NCBI RefSeq assembly: GCF_003427025.1
Contig: NZ_QVAI01000012.1
Location: 62,001-126,000, forward strand
Length of the DNA stretch: 64,000 nt
Source: Jiangella endophytica
Lineage (GTDB): Bacteria > Actinomycetota > Actinomycetes > Jiangellales > Jiangellaceae
Reading direction: 5' to 3'
Made by a program: the position numbers and the translations under genes. The notes beneath the pieces are model-generated. The model saw only the letters and a program-made list of their open reading frames with translations, did no database searches and had not been told where the DNA came from. Shown in pieces: positions 55,463 through 63,062 of the stretch; position 1 is the stretch's first letter, and each line of letters begins with the position of its first letter.

Positions 55463-55599
55463 GTGTCCAGGGGGCGAGATTTTCCGGCGATCTGGAGGCC
55501 TTACCTAGGCGTTTGTTCGCTCTGCGAGGCATGCATGCCTGGTGGAGGGGGAGAAGGCCTGGTGAGGTAGCGGATCGTTGATGATCATCGCCGTTCACA
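55463..55599 (+). repeat. B-type palindromic module, copy 4 (137 bp)
   Basis: Begins GTGTCCAGGGGGCGAGAT, with centre GCGAGGCATGCATGCCTGG and end TTGATGATCATCGCCGTTCACA. It matches copy 2 closely, including the GGTGGAGGGGGAGAA right arm. Confidence 0.8.
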
Positions 55600-55716
55600 G
55601 GTCCACGTCGCCGGTGCCCGAGGCGACGGCCGCCGGAGGCTCGGTCAACAGGCCAACGGTCGCCGACGGGAGGGCGACGCCGGGCGGGGACATTCAGGTG
55701 TGCCCAGACCCGCCCC

Positions 55717-55845
55717 GTCCCCCTGATAGCTGCCAGTTCTTAGACCGCGGAATCGCGGGTCAAGCGGTCCTCGTCGGCGCGAAGCGCCCCAGCAGGTCCG
55801 CTTGAGGCGCGGTTGCGCGGCTAAGAGAATGGGCAGCAGGGGGAC
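55717..55845 (-). repeat. A'-type hairpin module, copy 4, inverted
   Basis: A 129-bp module with GTCCCCCTG (55717) and CAGGGGGAC (55837). The stem has TTCTTAGACC against GGCTAAGAG, a compensated change relative to TTCTGAG/CTCAGAG at 22563. The loop contains GGCGCGAAGCGCC. No left-hand A module is found at this locus. Confidence 0.8.
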
Positions 55846-55892
55846 GGCGAGCGGCACGAACCCGGCGCACGGTCCGCCGGCCACGGCCACAC

Positions 55893-56200
55893 CGGTCCAC
55901 GGTCGCGCCGAGCCGGCCAGGATCACACCGGTCCACGGTCGCGCCGAGCCGGCCAGGATCACACCGGTCCACGGTCGCGCCGAGCCGGCCAGGATCACGC
56001 CAGTCCACGGTCGCGCCGAGCCGGCCAGGATCACGCCAGTCCACGGTCGCGCCGAGCCGGCCAGGATCACGCCAGTCCACGGTCACGCCGAGCCGGCCAG
56101 GATCACGCCAGTCCACGGTCACGCCGAGCCAGCCAGGATCACGCCAGTCCACGGTCACGCCGAGCCGGCCAGGATCACGCCAGTCCACGGTCACGCCGGG
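55893..56200 (+). repeat. Minisatellite, about 9 units of 36 bp
   Basis: A 36-bp unit (starting GGTCCACGGTCGCGCCGAGC and ending CCAGGATCACACC) repeats about nine times with a drift from CGCGCC to CACGCC along the array. Units abut with no unique spacers, so it is not a CRISPR. It starts 48 bp outside the A' hairpin and ends about 50 bp from the DUF222 remnant. Confidence 0.9.
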
Positions 56201-56251
56201 CCGCCCCACCCTGCGGAACGGGTCGAAGCCCCGCCTCCGGAACGTGCCGGG

Positions 56252-56779
56252 TCAGGACGACGAGGCGCGGTTCTCGCCGTTGCCGGGAGTCATGGCGTCG
56301 TCGAGCCAGCGCCGCAACTGCGCCTCGGTGAGCTGCGGCGCGCGGGCCAGCGCGACCGCCTCGACGGCGGCGCGGGTGGCCGGGCCGAGCCGGCGCGTGC
56401 GCTGGGCGATGAGCCGGGCCTTGGGCAGCGTGATGCGGCCTTCGTCGAGTGCGGTGAGTGTGGCGGAGAGGCCGGTGACGAGGTCGACGGCCAGGGAGAC
56501 CAGTTCGGTGGCGGCGTCGAGTTCGAGGTGCAGCGCCTCGGCAACGGTGACGGCGGTGGCCGGGCCGCCGGGCGGGTCGGTGCGGCCGGCCAGCTCGGCG
56601 ATGACGCGAGCCTGCATGGCGTCGAGGTGGGCGCCCTGGCGCTGGTAGGCGGCCGCGACGCGGGGGAGGTCGCGGCGCGACAGCGCGGGCGGCTCGAACG
56701 TCTCGAGCACGGCGTTGAGCACGGTGCCGGGGACGAGGCTCGCCCAGGCCGCGCTGGGGTGATCTCCGGGGCGCATCAT
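56252..56779 (-). pseudogene. Truncated DUF222 (13E12-type HNH) gene
   Basis: A 175-residue ORF with the helical DUF222 pattern: YQRQGAHLDAMQARVIAELAG, TVAEALHLELDAATELV and LDEGRITLPKARLIAQRTRRL. Full members are about 400-500 residues and end in an HNH nuclease domain, which is absent here. It is therefore a truncated or degraded member. In M. tuberculosis this family forms the REP13E12 repeats. Its broken 3' end faces the 36-bp array and the A' hairpin. It may be translated, but nuclease activity is not expected. Confidence 0.75.
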
Positions 56780-56826
56780 GCCCGCACCCTATCGCACAGG
56801 TGTTCGAAGCGGCGACCAGAAGTCTG

Positions 56827-57819
56827 CTATCCGGCCGGGCGCAGCACCGCCAGTACCGGCCGGTGGTCACTGCCGCCGGCCGCGTCGAGCACGCTGAACG
56901 ACACGACGTCCCAGGCGCGGGCGTCAGCCAGGACGTGGTCGATCGGGGCGCCGGCCCAGGACGGCCAGCCGGCCGGCCAGGTGCCGGAGGCGGCCGCGTC
57001 GCGCACCGCCGCGGCGTCGGCGCACGGGGCGAGCGAGCGCAGCGCCGGGTGGTCGAGCGTCGCGTTGAAGTCGCCCGCGACGATCGCGCCCTCCATGCCC
57101 TTGCATCGGCGCACCGCCCAGACGGTGTCGTCGCGCCAGCGCGCCATCGCCCCGCCGGTCGGCGGCCAGGCGTGCACGGCGGTGATCGGCGGGCCGTCCG
57201 ACGCCGCCACCGGCCGGACGGTGAACGAGCCGAGTCCGCCCGACGGGTCCGGCTCCGGCTCGCCGTACGTCCCCAGTGACGACGCCACCAGCAGCCCCGT
57301 CGCCGACGTGATGCCGGCGTTGACCTGGTGATGGAAGATCTGGAAGCCACCGCCGGCCAGGTCGGCGGCCTGCCGGGTCGTCGCGGCGGACGTCTCCGGC
57401 AGGACGACGACGTCGGCCCCGGTTGCCGTCACCAGGTCCGCGACCACGTGGGGGCCGGCGCCGTCGTAGAGGGTGTTGAACGCCAGCACCCGCACCTCAC
57501 CGGGGGTGTGCGCCGCCGGCACGGCGTCGGGCGACAGTCCGCGCGAGACCACCAGACCGGCCGAGAACACCGTCGCGGCCGCGATCACCACGGCGACGGC
57601 CGCCAGTGGCCGCCGCGCCCGGCGGATCGCCAGGGCCAGCGCCGCGGCCACCACCGCCGCGACGGCGCCGCCGGCCACCGTCAGGCCGCGCAGCGCCACC
57701 ACCTGGGCCGGGCCGTAGACGCCGGACAGGCCGAACGCCTGCGGCCACACGACCACCACCGCCAGCAGGGCGGCCGGCGCCGCGGAGGCCGCCGGCCACG
57801 CCCAGCGGCGCGGGCTCAC
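56827..57819 (-). CDS. Membrane-anchored endonuclease/exonuclease/phosphatase-family protein
   Basis: A 330-residue protein from GTG 57819, overlapping the deoD stop (GTGA). Three N-terminal hydrophobic helices (about 8-90) are followed by an EEP domain (about 105-328) with VRVLAFNTLYDG, VVVLPETS, AVHAWPP, IVAGDFNATLDHPALR and GGSDHRPVLAVL. These supply the metal-binding Asn/Glu and catalytic Asp-His pair, so it should be an active phosphodiesterase outside the membrane. Substrate unknown. Confidence 0.88.
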   Translation of the reverse strand: MSPRRWAWPAASAAPAALLAVVVVWPQAFGLSGVYGPAQVVALRGLTVAGGAVAAVVAAALALAIRRARRPLAAVAVVIAAATVFSAGLVVSRGLSPDAVPAAHTPGEVRVLAFNTLYDGAGPHVVADLVTATGADVVVLPETSAATTRQAADLAGGGFQIFHHQVNAGITSATGLLVASSLGTYGEPEPDPSGGLGSFTVRPVAASDGPPITAVHAWPPTGGAMARWRDDTVWAVRRCKGMEGAIVAGDFNATLDHPALRSLAPCADAAAVRDAAASGTWPAGWPSWAGAPIDHVLADARAWDVVSFSVLDAAGGSDHRPVLAVLRPAG

Positions 57820-58520
57820 GCCGAGACGGCGTCCAGCGCCAGCTCGACCATCTCCGCGAACGTCCGCTCGCGCTCGTCGGCCGACGTCTCCTCGCCGGTG
57901 ACGAGGTTGTCGCTCACCGTGCAGACCGCCACAGCCCGCGCGCCGAACTTGGCCGCGAGCGTGTACAGGGCGGCGGCCTCCATCTCGACCGCCAGGACGC
58001 CGTACTGCGTCAGGCGGTCCCGCAGCTCCGGGCGGTCGTGGTAGAAGGAGTCGGTGCTGAAGATCTGCCCGACGTGGTACCGCGCGCCGGCCGCCTCGGC
58101 CTTCTCGACGTAGGCCCGCACCAGCGAGAAGTCTGCCGTCGGGGCGTAGTGGAAGCCCTCGAAGCGCAGCGCGTTCATCGACGACTCGGTGGCCGCGGAG
58201 ATGCCGATGACGAGGTCGCGGATGGCGACGTCGGCCAGCAGCCCGCCGCACGACCCGACCCGCACCAGAGTCTTGGCGCCGTACTCGGCCAGCAGCTCGT
58301 GCACGTAGATGGAGATGGACGGCTGGCCCATGCCGGTGCCCTGGACCGAGATGCGCTCGCCGCGGTACGTGCCGGTGAAGCCGAGCATGTTGCGCACCTG
58401 CGAGTAGCAGGTGACGTCCTCGAGATAGGTCTTGGCGATCCACTCGGCGCGGAGCGGGTCGCCCGGCAGCAGGACGGTCTCGGCGATCTCGCCCGGCGCG
58501 GCGGCAATGTGGGTGCTCAC
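57816..58520 (-). CDS. deoD: DeoD-type purine-nucleoside phosphorylase
   Basis: A 234-residue enzyme from GTG 58520 (VSTHIAAAPGEIAETVLLPGDPLRA). Hallmarks are GTGMGQPS, the phosphate-binding VRVGSCGGL, and VLAVEMEAAALYTLAA with the ribose-binding Met-Glu pair, then TVSDNL. The hexameric family splits purine (deoxy)nucleosides with phosphate for salvage. It is divergent from nudC, with 35 bp between starts, so the two share a promoter region. Confidence 0.93.
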   Translation of the reverse strand: MSTHIAAAPGEIAETVLLPGDPLRAEWIAKTYLEDVTCYSQVRNMLGFTGTYRGERISVQGTGMGQPSISIYVHELLAEYGAKTLVRVGSCGGLLADVAIRDLVIGISAATESSMNALRFEGFHYAPTADFSLVRAYVEKAEAAGARYHVGQIFSTDSFYHDRPELRDRLTQYGVLAVEMEAAALYTLAAKFGARAVAVCTVSDNLVTGEETSADERERTFAEMVELALDAVSA

Positions 58521-58555
58521 GAGTGCACACGGTATCCGGCGTAAGGTCGTGGGTC

Positions 58556-59452
58556 GTGCACGAGGCCTACGTCTTGCCCGGACCCCTCGCCCTCTCGCGC
58601 TCCACCGTCGACCGCGCCGCCGACCGTCGCGCCGACGCCGCGTGGCTCGATGCGCTGTGGGCCGACGGCGCCACCCGCGTGCTGCTGGTCGGCGACGGCA
58701 CGGTGGCCGCCGACGGCGACGCGCTGCGGTTCGTCGCGCCGTCCGACGCGCCCGACGGCGAGCGCTTCCTGCTCGGCCTCGACGACGGCGTCGCCTACGT
58801 CGCCGTCCACGTCGGGGAGAAGCCGGCCGGCGGCGCGACACTGCGCGAGGTCGGCGCCGCACTCGACGACCGCGACGCCGGTCTGGCCGTGCACGCCATC
58901 GCGCTGGCCAACTGGCACGCCACCCACCGCTTCTGCCCGCGCTGCGGCGCCCGCACCCGGCCGGAGCAGGGCGGGCACGTCCGGGTCTGCGAGGCCGAGG
59001 GGTCGCAGCACTTCCCCCGCACCGATCCCGCCGTCATCGTGCTGGTCGTCGACGAGCGCGACCGCTGCCTGCTCGGCCGGTCGGCGGCCTGGCCGGGGAA
59101 CCGGTTCTCGACGCTGGCCGGCTTCGTCGAGCCGGGGGAGACGCCGGAGCACGCCGTCGTCCGCGAGCTGTACGAGGAGGTGCGCGTGCGCGTGACGTCG
59201 TGCCGCTACGCGGGCGCGCAGCCGTGGCCGTTCCCGTCCAGCCTCATGCTCGGCTACTACGCGACGGCGGACGGCGAGGACCCGACGCCCGACCGCGAGG
59301 AGATCGCCGAGGCACGCTGGTTCAGCCGCGACGAGCTGACCGCGGCGATGGCGGCCGGCGACGTGCTGCCGCCCAGCGGCATCTCGATCGCCCGGAAGCT
59401 GGTCGAGGGCTGGTACGGCCGGCCGCTGCCGGTCGACGTCAGCTGGCGATAG
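58556..59452 (+). CDS. nudC: NudC: NAD(H) pyrophosphatase
   Basis: A 298-residue enzyme; GTG 58556 (VHEAYVLPGPLAL) is preferred over a start at 58523 that lies almost on the deoD start. It has a zinc-ribbon (FCPRCGARTRPEQGGHVRVCEAEG), HFPRTDPAVI, a Nudix box GFVEPGETPEHAVVRELYEE and the NADH-specificity motif QPWPFPSSLM. The family hydrolyses NADH and removes NAD caps from RNA. The Nudix-box Gly after EE reads Arg (EEVRV). Rv3199c is the syntenic counterpart. Confidence 0.93.
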   Translation: MHEAYVLPGPLALSRSTVDRAADRRADAAWLDALWADGATRVLLVGDGTVAADGDALRFVAPSDAPDGERFLLGLDDGVAYVAVHVGEKPAGGATLREVGAALDDRDAGLAVHAIALANWHATHRFCPRCGARTRPEQGGHVRVCEAEGSQHFPRTDPAVIVLVVDERDRCLLGRSAAWPGNRFSTLAGFVEPGETPEHAVVRELYEEVRVRVTSCRYAGAQPWPFPSSLMLGYYATADGEDPTPDREEIAEARWFSRDELTAAMAAGDVLPPSGISIARKLVEGWYGRPLPVDVSWR

Positions 59453-59687
59453 CGGCCAGCCGCTCCTTGACCTGCGCCGGGCTCGGGTTGGTCAGGGCGC
59501 TGCCGTCGGAGAACACCAGTGTGGGCACCACGGCATTGCCGTTGTTGAGGCTCATGACGAGGTCGGCGGACGTCGGGTCGACCTCGATGTCGACCTCGTC
59601 GAACACGATCCCCTCGCGGTTCAGGGTGGACTTGAGCCGACGGCAGTAGCCGCACCAGGTGGTGCTGTACATGGTGAACTGCGACAT
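59439..59687 (-). CDS. mrx1: Mycoredoxin-type glutaredoxin
   Basis: An 82-residue thioredoxin-fold protein with active site WCGYC in MYSTTWCGYCRRLK, cis-Pro in VVPTLVF and the SNPSP-like TNPSPAQVKE end. In actinobacteria, mycoredoxin-1 reduces mycothiol-protein disulfides. It is convergent with nudC with a 14-bp overlap of the coding ends and divergent from uvrD2, the arrangement of Rv3198A. Confidence 0.93.
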   Translation of the reverse strand: MSQFTMYSTTWCGYCRRLKSTLNREGIVFDEVDIEVDPTSADLVMSLNNGNAVVPTLVFSDGSALTNPSPAQVKERLAAIAS

Positions 59688-59801
59688 CGGCGCTCCGCTC
59701 CTGTGACTTCGTTGCCGTGACAGCCATTCCAACACGATCACTCGCCCGGATTGTTCCGTGGCGCCTCGCATGCTGTCGGTGCCGGCTGCGAGGATGGGGC
59801 G

Positions 59802-61889
59802 ATGAGCGCACCCGACGTCCTCGCCGGCCTCGATCCCGAGCAGCGAGCGGTCGCCGGCGCGCTCAGCGGGCCGGTCTGCGTCATCGCCGGCGCCGGCACC
59901 GGCAAGACCCGCGCCATCACTCACCGCATCGCCCACGGCGTGCACACCGGCGCCTTCGACCCGCGCCGCACACTCGCCGTCACGTTCACCACGCGTGCGG
60001 CGGGCGAGATGCGCGGCCGGCTGCGCACGCTCGGCGCCGAGGGGGTCCAGGCCCGCACGTTCCACTCCGCGGCGCTGCGCCAGGCCCGCTACTTCTGGCC
60101 GCAGATCACCGGGTCCGACCTCCCCGAGATCAACCAGAGCAAGCTGCCCATCGTCGGCTCGGCCGCGTCGCGCTGCCGGGTGCCCACCGACCGCACGGTG
60201 CTGCGCGACCTCGCGTCCGAGATCGAGTGGGCCAAGGTCAGCAACGTGCTGCCCGAGTCCTACGTCACGGCGGCCGAGGCCGCGCACCGCGAGGTCGGCG
60301 GCGTCGACCCCGAGTCCGTTGCCAAGGTCTACGCCGCGTACGAGGACCTCAAGACCGACCGCAACGTCCTCGACATGGAAGACATCCTGCTGGCCGCGGT
60401 CGGGTTGCTGTCCGGGCACCCGGGCGTCGCCCAGCAGGTCCGGTCGCAGTACCACCACTTCGTCGTCGACGAGTACCAGGACGTCTCGCCGATCCAGCAG
60501 AAGCTGCTCGACCTCTGGATGGGCGATCGCACCGACGTCTGCGTGGTCGGCGACCCCGCCCAGACCATCTACTCCTTCGCCGGCGCCCAGCCCGACTACC
60601 TCGTCCGGTTCCCGCAGCGCTTCCCCGGCGCCACCGTCGTGCGGCTGTTCCGCGACTACCGCTCCACGCCCGAGGTGGTCGGCGTCGCCAACGGCGTGCT
60701 GCGCGCGGCCCGCGACGGCCACCAGGGCGTGGTCCTCGAGGCGCAGCGCCCGCCCGGCCCGAAGCCGCAGTTCGTCGAGCACTCCGACGAACTGGCCGAG
60801 GCCGCGTGGGTCGCCGGCCAGATCGCCAAGCTGGTCGCCAACGGCACGCCGCAGCGCGAGATCGCGGTGCTGTTCCGGGTCAACGCGCAGTCCGAGGCGT
60901 ACGAGCAGGCGCTGGCCGACGCCGGCGTCGCCTACGTCGTCCGCGGCGCCGAGCGGTTCTTCGACCGCGGTGAGGTGCGCCAGGCGGCCATGCTGCTGCG
61001 CGCCGCGGTCCGCACGACCGACGGTGCCCCTGACGCTCCCGACGCCGCCGCGGCCACGTCGGCCATCCTCACCACGGCCGGCTGGTCGCCCACGCCGCCG
61101 GCCGGTGGCGGCGCCGCCCGCGAGCGCTGGGAGTCGCTGGCGGCGCTGGTGTCGCTGGCCGAAGAGGTCGTCGCGGCCAAGCCCGGCGCTGGGCTGGCCG
61201 ACGTCGTCGACGAGCTCGAGGCGCGGGCCGCCGCCCAGCACGCCCCGGTCGCCGACGGCGTCACCCTCTCCTCGCTGCACTCCGCCAAGGGCCTCGAGTG
61301 GGACGCCGTCTTCGTCGTCGGCTGCCACGAGGGCACGCTGCCGCTGAGCTACGCCGAGACACCCGCGCAGATCGAGGAGGAGCGCCGGCTGCTCTACGTC
61401 GGCGTCACCCGCGCCCGCGAGCACCTGTCCGTGTCGTGGTCGCTGGCCCGCCAGCCGGGCGGCCGCGGCAACCGGCGGCCCAGCCGGTTCCTCGACGGCG
61501 TCCGGCCTGGCGGCGCCGCCCGCAGCGACCAGCGTCCCGAGCGGGGTGCCGGGGGCAAGGGCCGCCGGTCCGGCGCGCCGGCCCGCTGCCGGGTCTGCGG
61601 CGCGCCGCTGGTCGACGCCGTCGACCGCAAGCTCGGGCGATGCGGCAGCTGCCCGTCGTCCATGGACGACGCGTTGTTCGAGAAGCTGCGTGCCTGGCGG
61701 CTCGAGCGGTCGCAGGAGCAGAAGGTGCCGGCCTACGTCGTGTTCACCGACGCCACGCTGATCGCCATCGCCGAGTCCACGCCGGTCAACGAGACGCAGC
61801 TCGCGGCCATCCCGGGGGTGGGTCGCACGAAGCTGGAACGCTACGGCGACGACGTCCTGGAGCTGTGTCGTGAAGTCGTCGAAGAATGA
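59802..61889 (+). CDS. uvrD2: UvrD2 DNA helicase
   Basis: A 695-residue superfamily 1 helicase from ATG 59802 (MSAPDVLAGLDPEQ). Motifs: VIAGAGTGKTRAI, FTTRAAGEM, FVVDEYQDVSP, VGDPAQTIYSFAGA and LSSLHSAKGLEWDAVF. The C-terminal tetracysteine module (CRVCG...CGSCP, about 598-620) and HRDC domain (about 627-695) are the signature of UvrD2, which is essential in mycobacteria. All catalytic motifs are intact. The frame open back to 59751 lacks a ribosome site. Confidence 0.95.
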   Translation: MSAPDVLAGLDPEQRAVAGALSGPVCVIAGAGTGKTRAITHRIAHGVHTGAFDPRRTLAVTFTTRAAGEMRGRLRTLGAEGVQARTFHSAALRQARYFWPQITGSDLPEINQSKLPIVGSAASRCRVPTDRTVLRDLASEIEWAKVSNVLPESYVTAAEAAHREVGGVDPESVAKVYAAYEDLKTDRNVLDMEDILLAAVGLLSGHPGVAQQVRSQYHHFVVDEYQDVSPIQQKLLDLWMGDRTDVCVVGDPAQTIYSFAGAQPDYLVRFPQRFPGATVVRLFRDYRSTPEVVGVANGVLRAARDGHQGVVLEAQRPPGPKPQFVEHSDELAEAAWVAGQIAKLVANGTPQREIAVLFRVNAQSEAYEQALADAGVAYVVRGAERFFDRGEVRQAAMLLRAAVRTTDGAPDAPDAAAATSAILTTAGWSPTPPAGGGAARERWESLAALVSLAEEVVAAKPGAGLADVVDELEARAAAQHAPVADGVTLSSLHSAKGLEWDAVFVVGCHEGTLPLSYAETPAQIEEERRLLYVGVTRAREHLSVSWSLARQPGGRGNRRPSRFLDGVRPGGAARSDQRPERGAGGKGRRSGAPARCRVCGAPLVDAVDRKLGRCGSCPSSMDDALFEKLRAWRLERSQEQKVPAYVVFTDATLIAIAESTPVNETQLAAIPGVGRTKLERYGDDVLELCREVVEE

Positions 61890-61893
61890 GCGT

Positions 61894-61932
61894 AAAAATA
61901 GGTTGCCCCTTACACATAAGCCGGAATAGCAT
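61894..61932 (+). promoter_or_regulatory. whiB7 promoter with AT-rich WhiB7 element
   Basis: AAAAATA (61894-61900) directly precedes the -35 TTGCCC (61903-61908), followed after 18 bp by TAGCAT (61927-61932). Known WhiB7-dependent promoters carry an A/T-rich stretch just upstream of the -35 that the AT-hook of WhiB7 reads, so this fits autoactivation. Confidence 0.65.
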
Positions 61933-62010
61933 GTCCGAGCGCGTTGCGATGCGACGCGACCACGAGTCGGAAGGCCCGGCTCGGGATGACGTCGAAAGGA
62001 GGGACGCCTG

Positions 62011-62235
62011 ATGAAGATCACGACTCTGAACCCGTCTGAGCTCGGTGTCGGCTTCGCCTATGCGCCTGCCCTCCGTGGCGTCTCCCTGAGCACGTGGGAG
62101 TGCATGATCGCGCCCGTCACCGCCCCGCAGACAGGTGAAGTGCGTCCGCAGGCAGGTAACACCGGCGCGCTGACGCACCTCGTCGATGGGGTCAAGCAGG
62201 GCGTGCGTGTCCGCACTTGGGGTCCACCGGTCTAG
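62011..62235 (+). CDS. whiB7 leader peptide (uORF)
   Basis: A 74-codon ORF with a strong AAAGGAGG 8 bp before ATG 62011. It encodes MKITTLNPSELGVGF and onward, with no recognised domain, and ends 24 bp before a terminator hairpin. In mycobacteria and Streptomyces, uORF translation controls whiB7 by attenuation when antibiotics slow ribosomes. This ORF is probably the sensor. At 74 codons it is longer than the mycobacterial uORF. Confidence 0.7.
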   Translation: MKITTLNPSELGVGFAYAPALRGVSLSTWECMIAPVTAPQTGEVRPQAGNTGALTHLVDGVKQGVRVRTWGPPV

Positions 62236-62259
62236 CCATGACAAGACCGGCGCCTCCGA

Positions 62260-62300
62260 GGCCGCGGACCCCACACCCGGGATCCGCGGCCTTTTTGTTT
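62260..62300 (+). terminator. whiB7 leader attenuator (Rho-independent)
   Basis: GGCCGCGGA (62260-62268) pairs with TCCGCGGCC (62283-62291), with inner CCC/GGG pairs, then TTTTTGTTT (62292-62300). It is the only textbook T-tailed terminator in the window and lies between the uORF and whiB7, the position expected for drug-inducible read-through. Confidence 0.85.
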
Positions 62301-62356
62301 GCCCAAACGGAACTGGGTTTGCCCGAACCGAACAGGGTTTGCCCAAACCGACTCAC
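62297..62356 (+). repeat. Three tandem 20-bp repeats before whiB7
   Basis: GTTTGCCCAAACGGAACTGG repeats three times with period exactly 20 (starts 62297, 62317, 62337). Units 1 and 3 carry the palindrome GTTTG-CC-CAAAC. The first unit overlaps the terminator T-tract, and the last ends about 24 bp before the whiB7 start. Confidence 0.75.
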
Positions 62357-62379
62357 GAGGAAGGGAGGTGACCGAACTC

Positions 62380-62655
62380 ATGATGCTGACCAGCGTTCTC
62401 GACCGGGCCGTAGTGGCCGACGAGTCCATTCCGTGCCGGAAGGACCCGGAGCTGTGGTTCGCCGAGTCGCCGGCTGACGTCGAACACGCCAAGCTGCTGT
62501 GCCGCGAGTGCCCCGTCAGGGAGCAGTGCCTCGCCGGTGCGATGGACCGGGCCGAGCCCTGGGGCGTGTGGGGCGGAGAGCTCTTCGTCTCCGGAGCCAT
62601 CGTGGCGCGCAAGCGTCCGCGTGGCCGGCCCCGCAAGAACGAGATCGCCGCGTAG
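62380..62655 (+). CDS. whiB7: WhiB7 transcriptional regulator
   Basis: A 91-residue Fe-S regulator from ATG 62380. Four cysteines for the 4Fe-4S cluster are at PCRKDP, LLCRECPVREQCLAG, the G(V/I)WGG turn in PWGVWGGELF, and the AT-hook KRPRGRPRKNE at the C-terminus identifies WhiB7. It works with the main sigma factor to switch on intrinsic antibiotic resistance. GGGAGG (62363-62368) is 11 bp upstream; GTG 62368 in frame is an alternative start. It follows uvrD2 as in mycobacteria. Confidence 0.95.
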   Translation: MMLTSVLDRAVVADESIPCRKDPELWFAESPADVEHAKLLCRECPVREQCLAGAMDRAEPWGVWGGELFVSGAIVARKRPRGRPRKNEIAA

Positions 62656-62741
62656 GTGAGACCAGCACCGCACGGCACCCGATCTCGGCACGACCAACGG
62701 CAGCTGCCGACGACCGATGACCCCGATGGACGGACCACGAC

Positions 62742-63020
62742 ATGACCACGACGCTCCGGCCCGATGCGGCCACACCCGACCACCCGCAGATCACCACCAC
62801 CACCAGCGTGAACCGAGACTTCAGGAGCACCGAGATGCATCTCATGAACGAAGCCCTCGCGCGGGCGCACTGTATGGAGCAGCGCGAACGGGCAATGCAG
62901 GAGCAACGAGTACGACGCGTGCTGGCCGCCCGCAGGCTCGACCGGCGGGCCGCCCGGGCGGCGCAGCGAGCCAGGAACCTGGCCGCCGCGGCCATCGCCC
63001 TGCGCAGCCGCACGTACTGA
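62742..63020 (+). CDS. Small basic hypothetical protein
   Basis: A 92-residue ORF. The C-terminal two-thirds (MNEALARAHCMEQRERAMQ... RRVLAARRLDRRAARAAQRAR) is a basic amphipathic helix found in many short actinobacterial hypotheticals. An internal ATG near 62835 could be the true start, giving about 61 residues. No function can be given. It follows whiB7 on the same strand by 86 bp. Confidence 0.5.
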   Translation: MTTTLRPDAATPDHPQITTTTSVNRDFRSTEMHLMNEALARAHCMEQRERAMQEQRVRRVLAARRLDRRAARAAQRARNLAAAAIALRSRTY

Positions 63021-63062
63021 CCGGGTTGAGGCCGGGTCTGTCTGATGACAGGCTGAGGCCTC

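Noticed and set aside
55893-56200. Direct 36-bp repeats resembling a CRISPR array
   Set aside because: Units abut without unique spacers, the unit is not CRISPR-like and no cas genes are present; it is a minisatellite.
59439-62021. 860-residue minus-strand frame ending in mycoredoxin
   Set aside because: Only the last 82 residues (WCGYC protein) are real. The rest is antisense to uvrD2.
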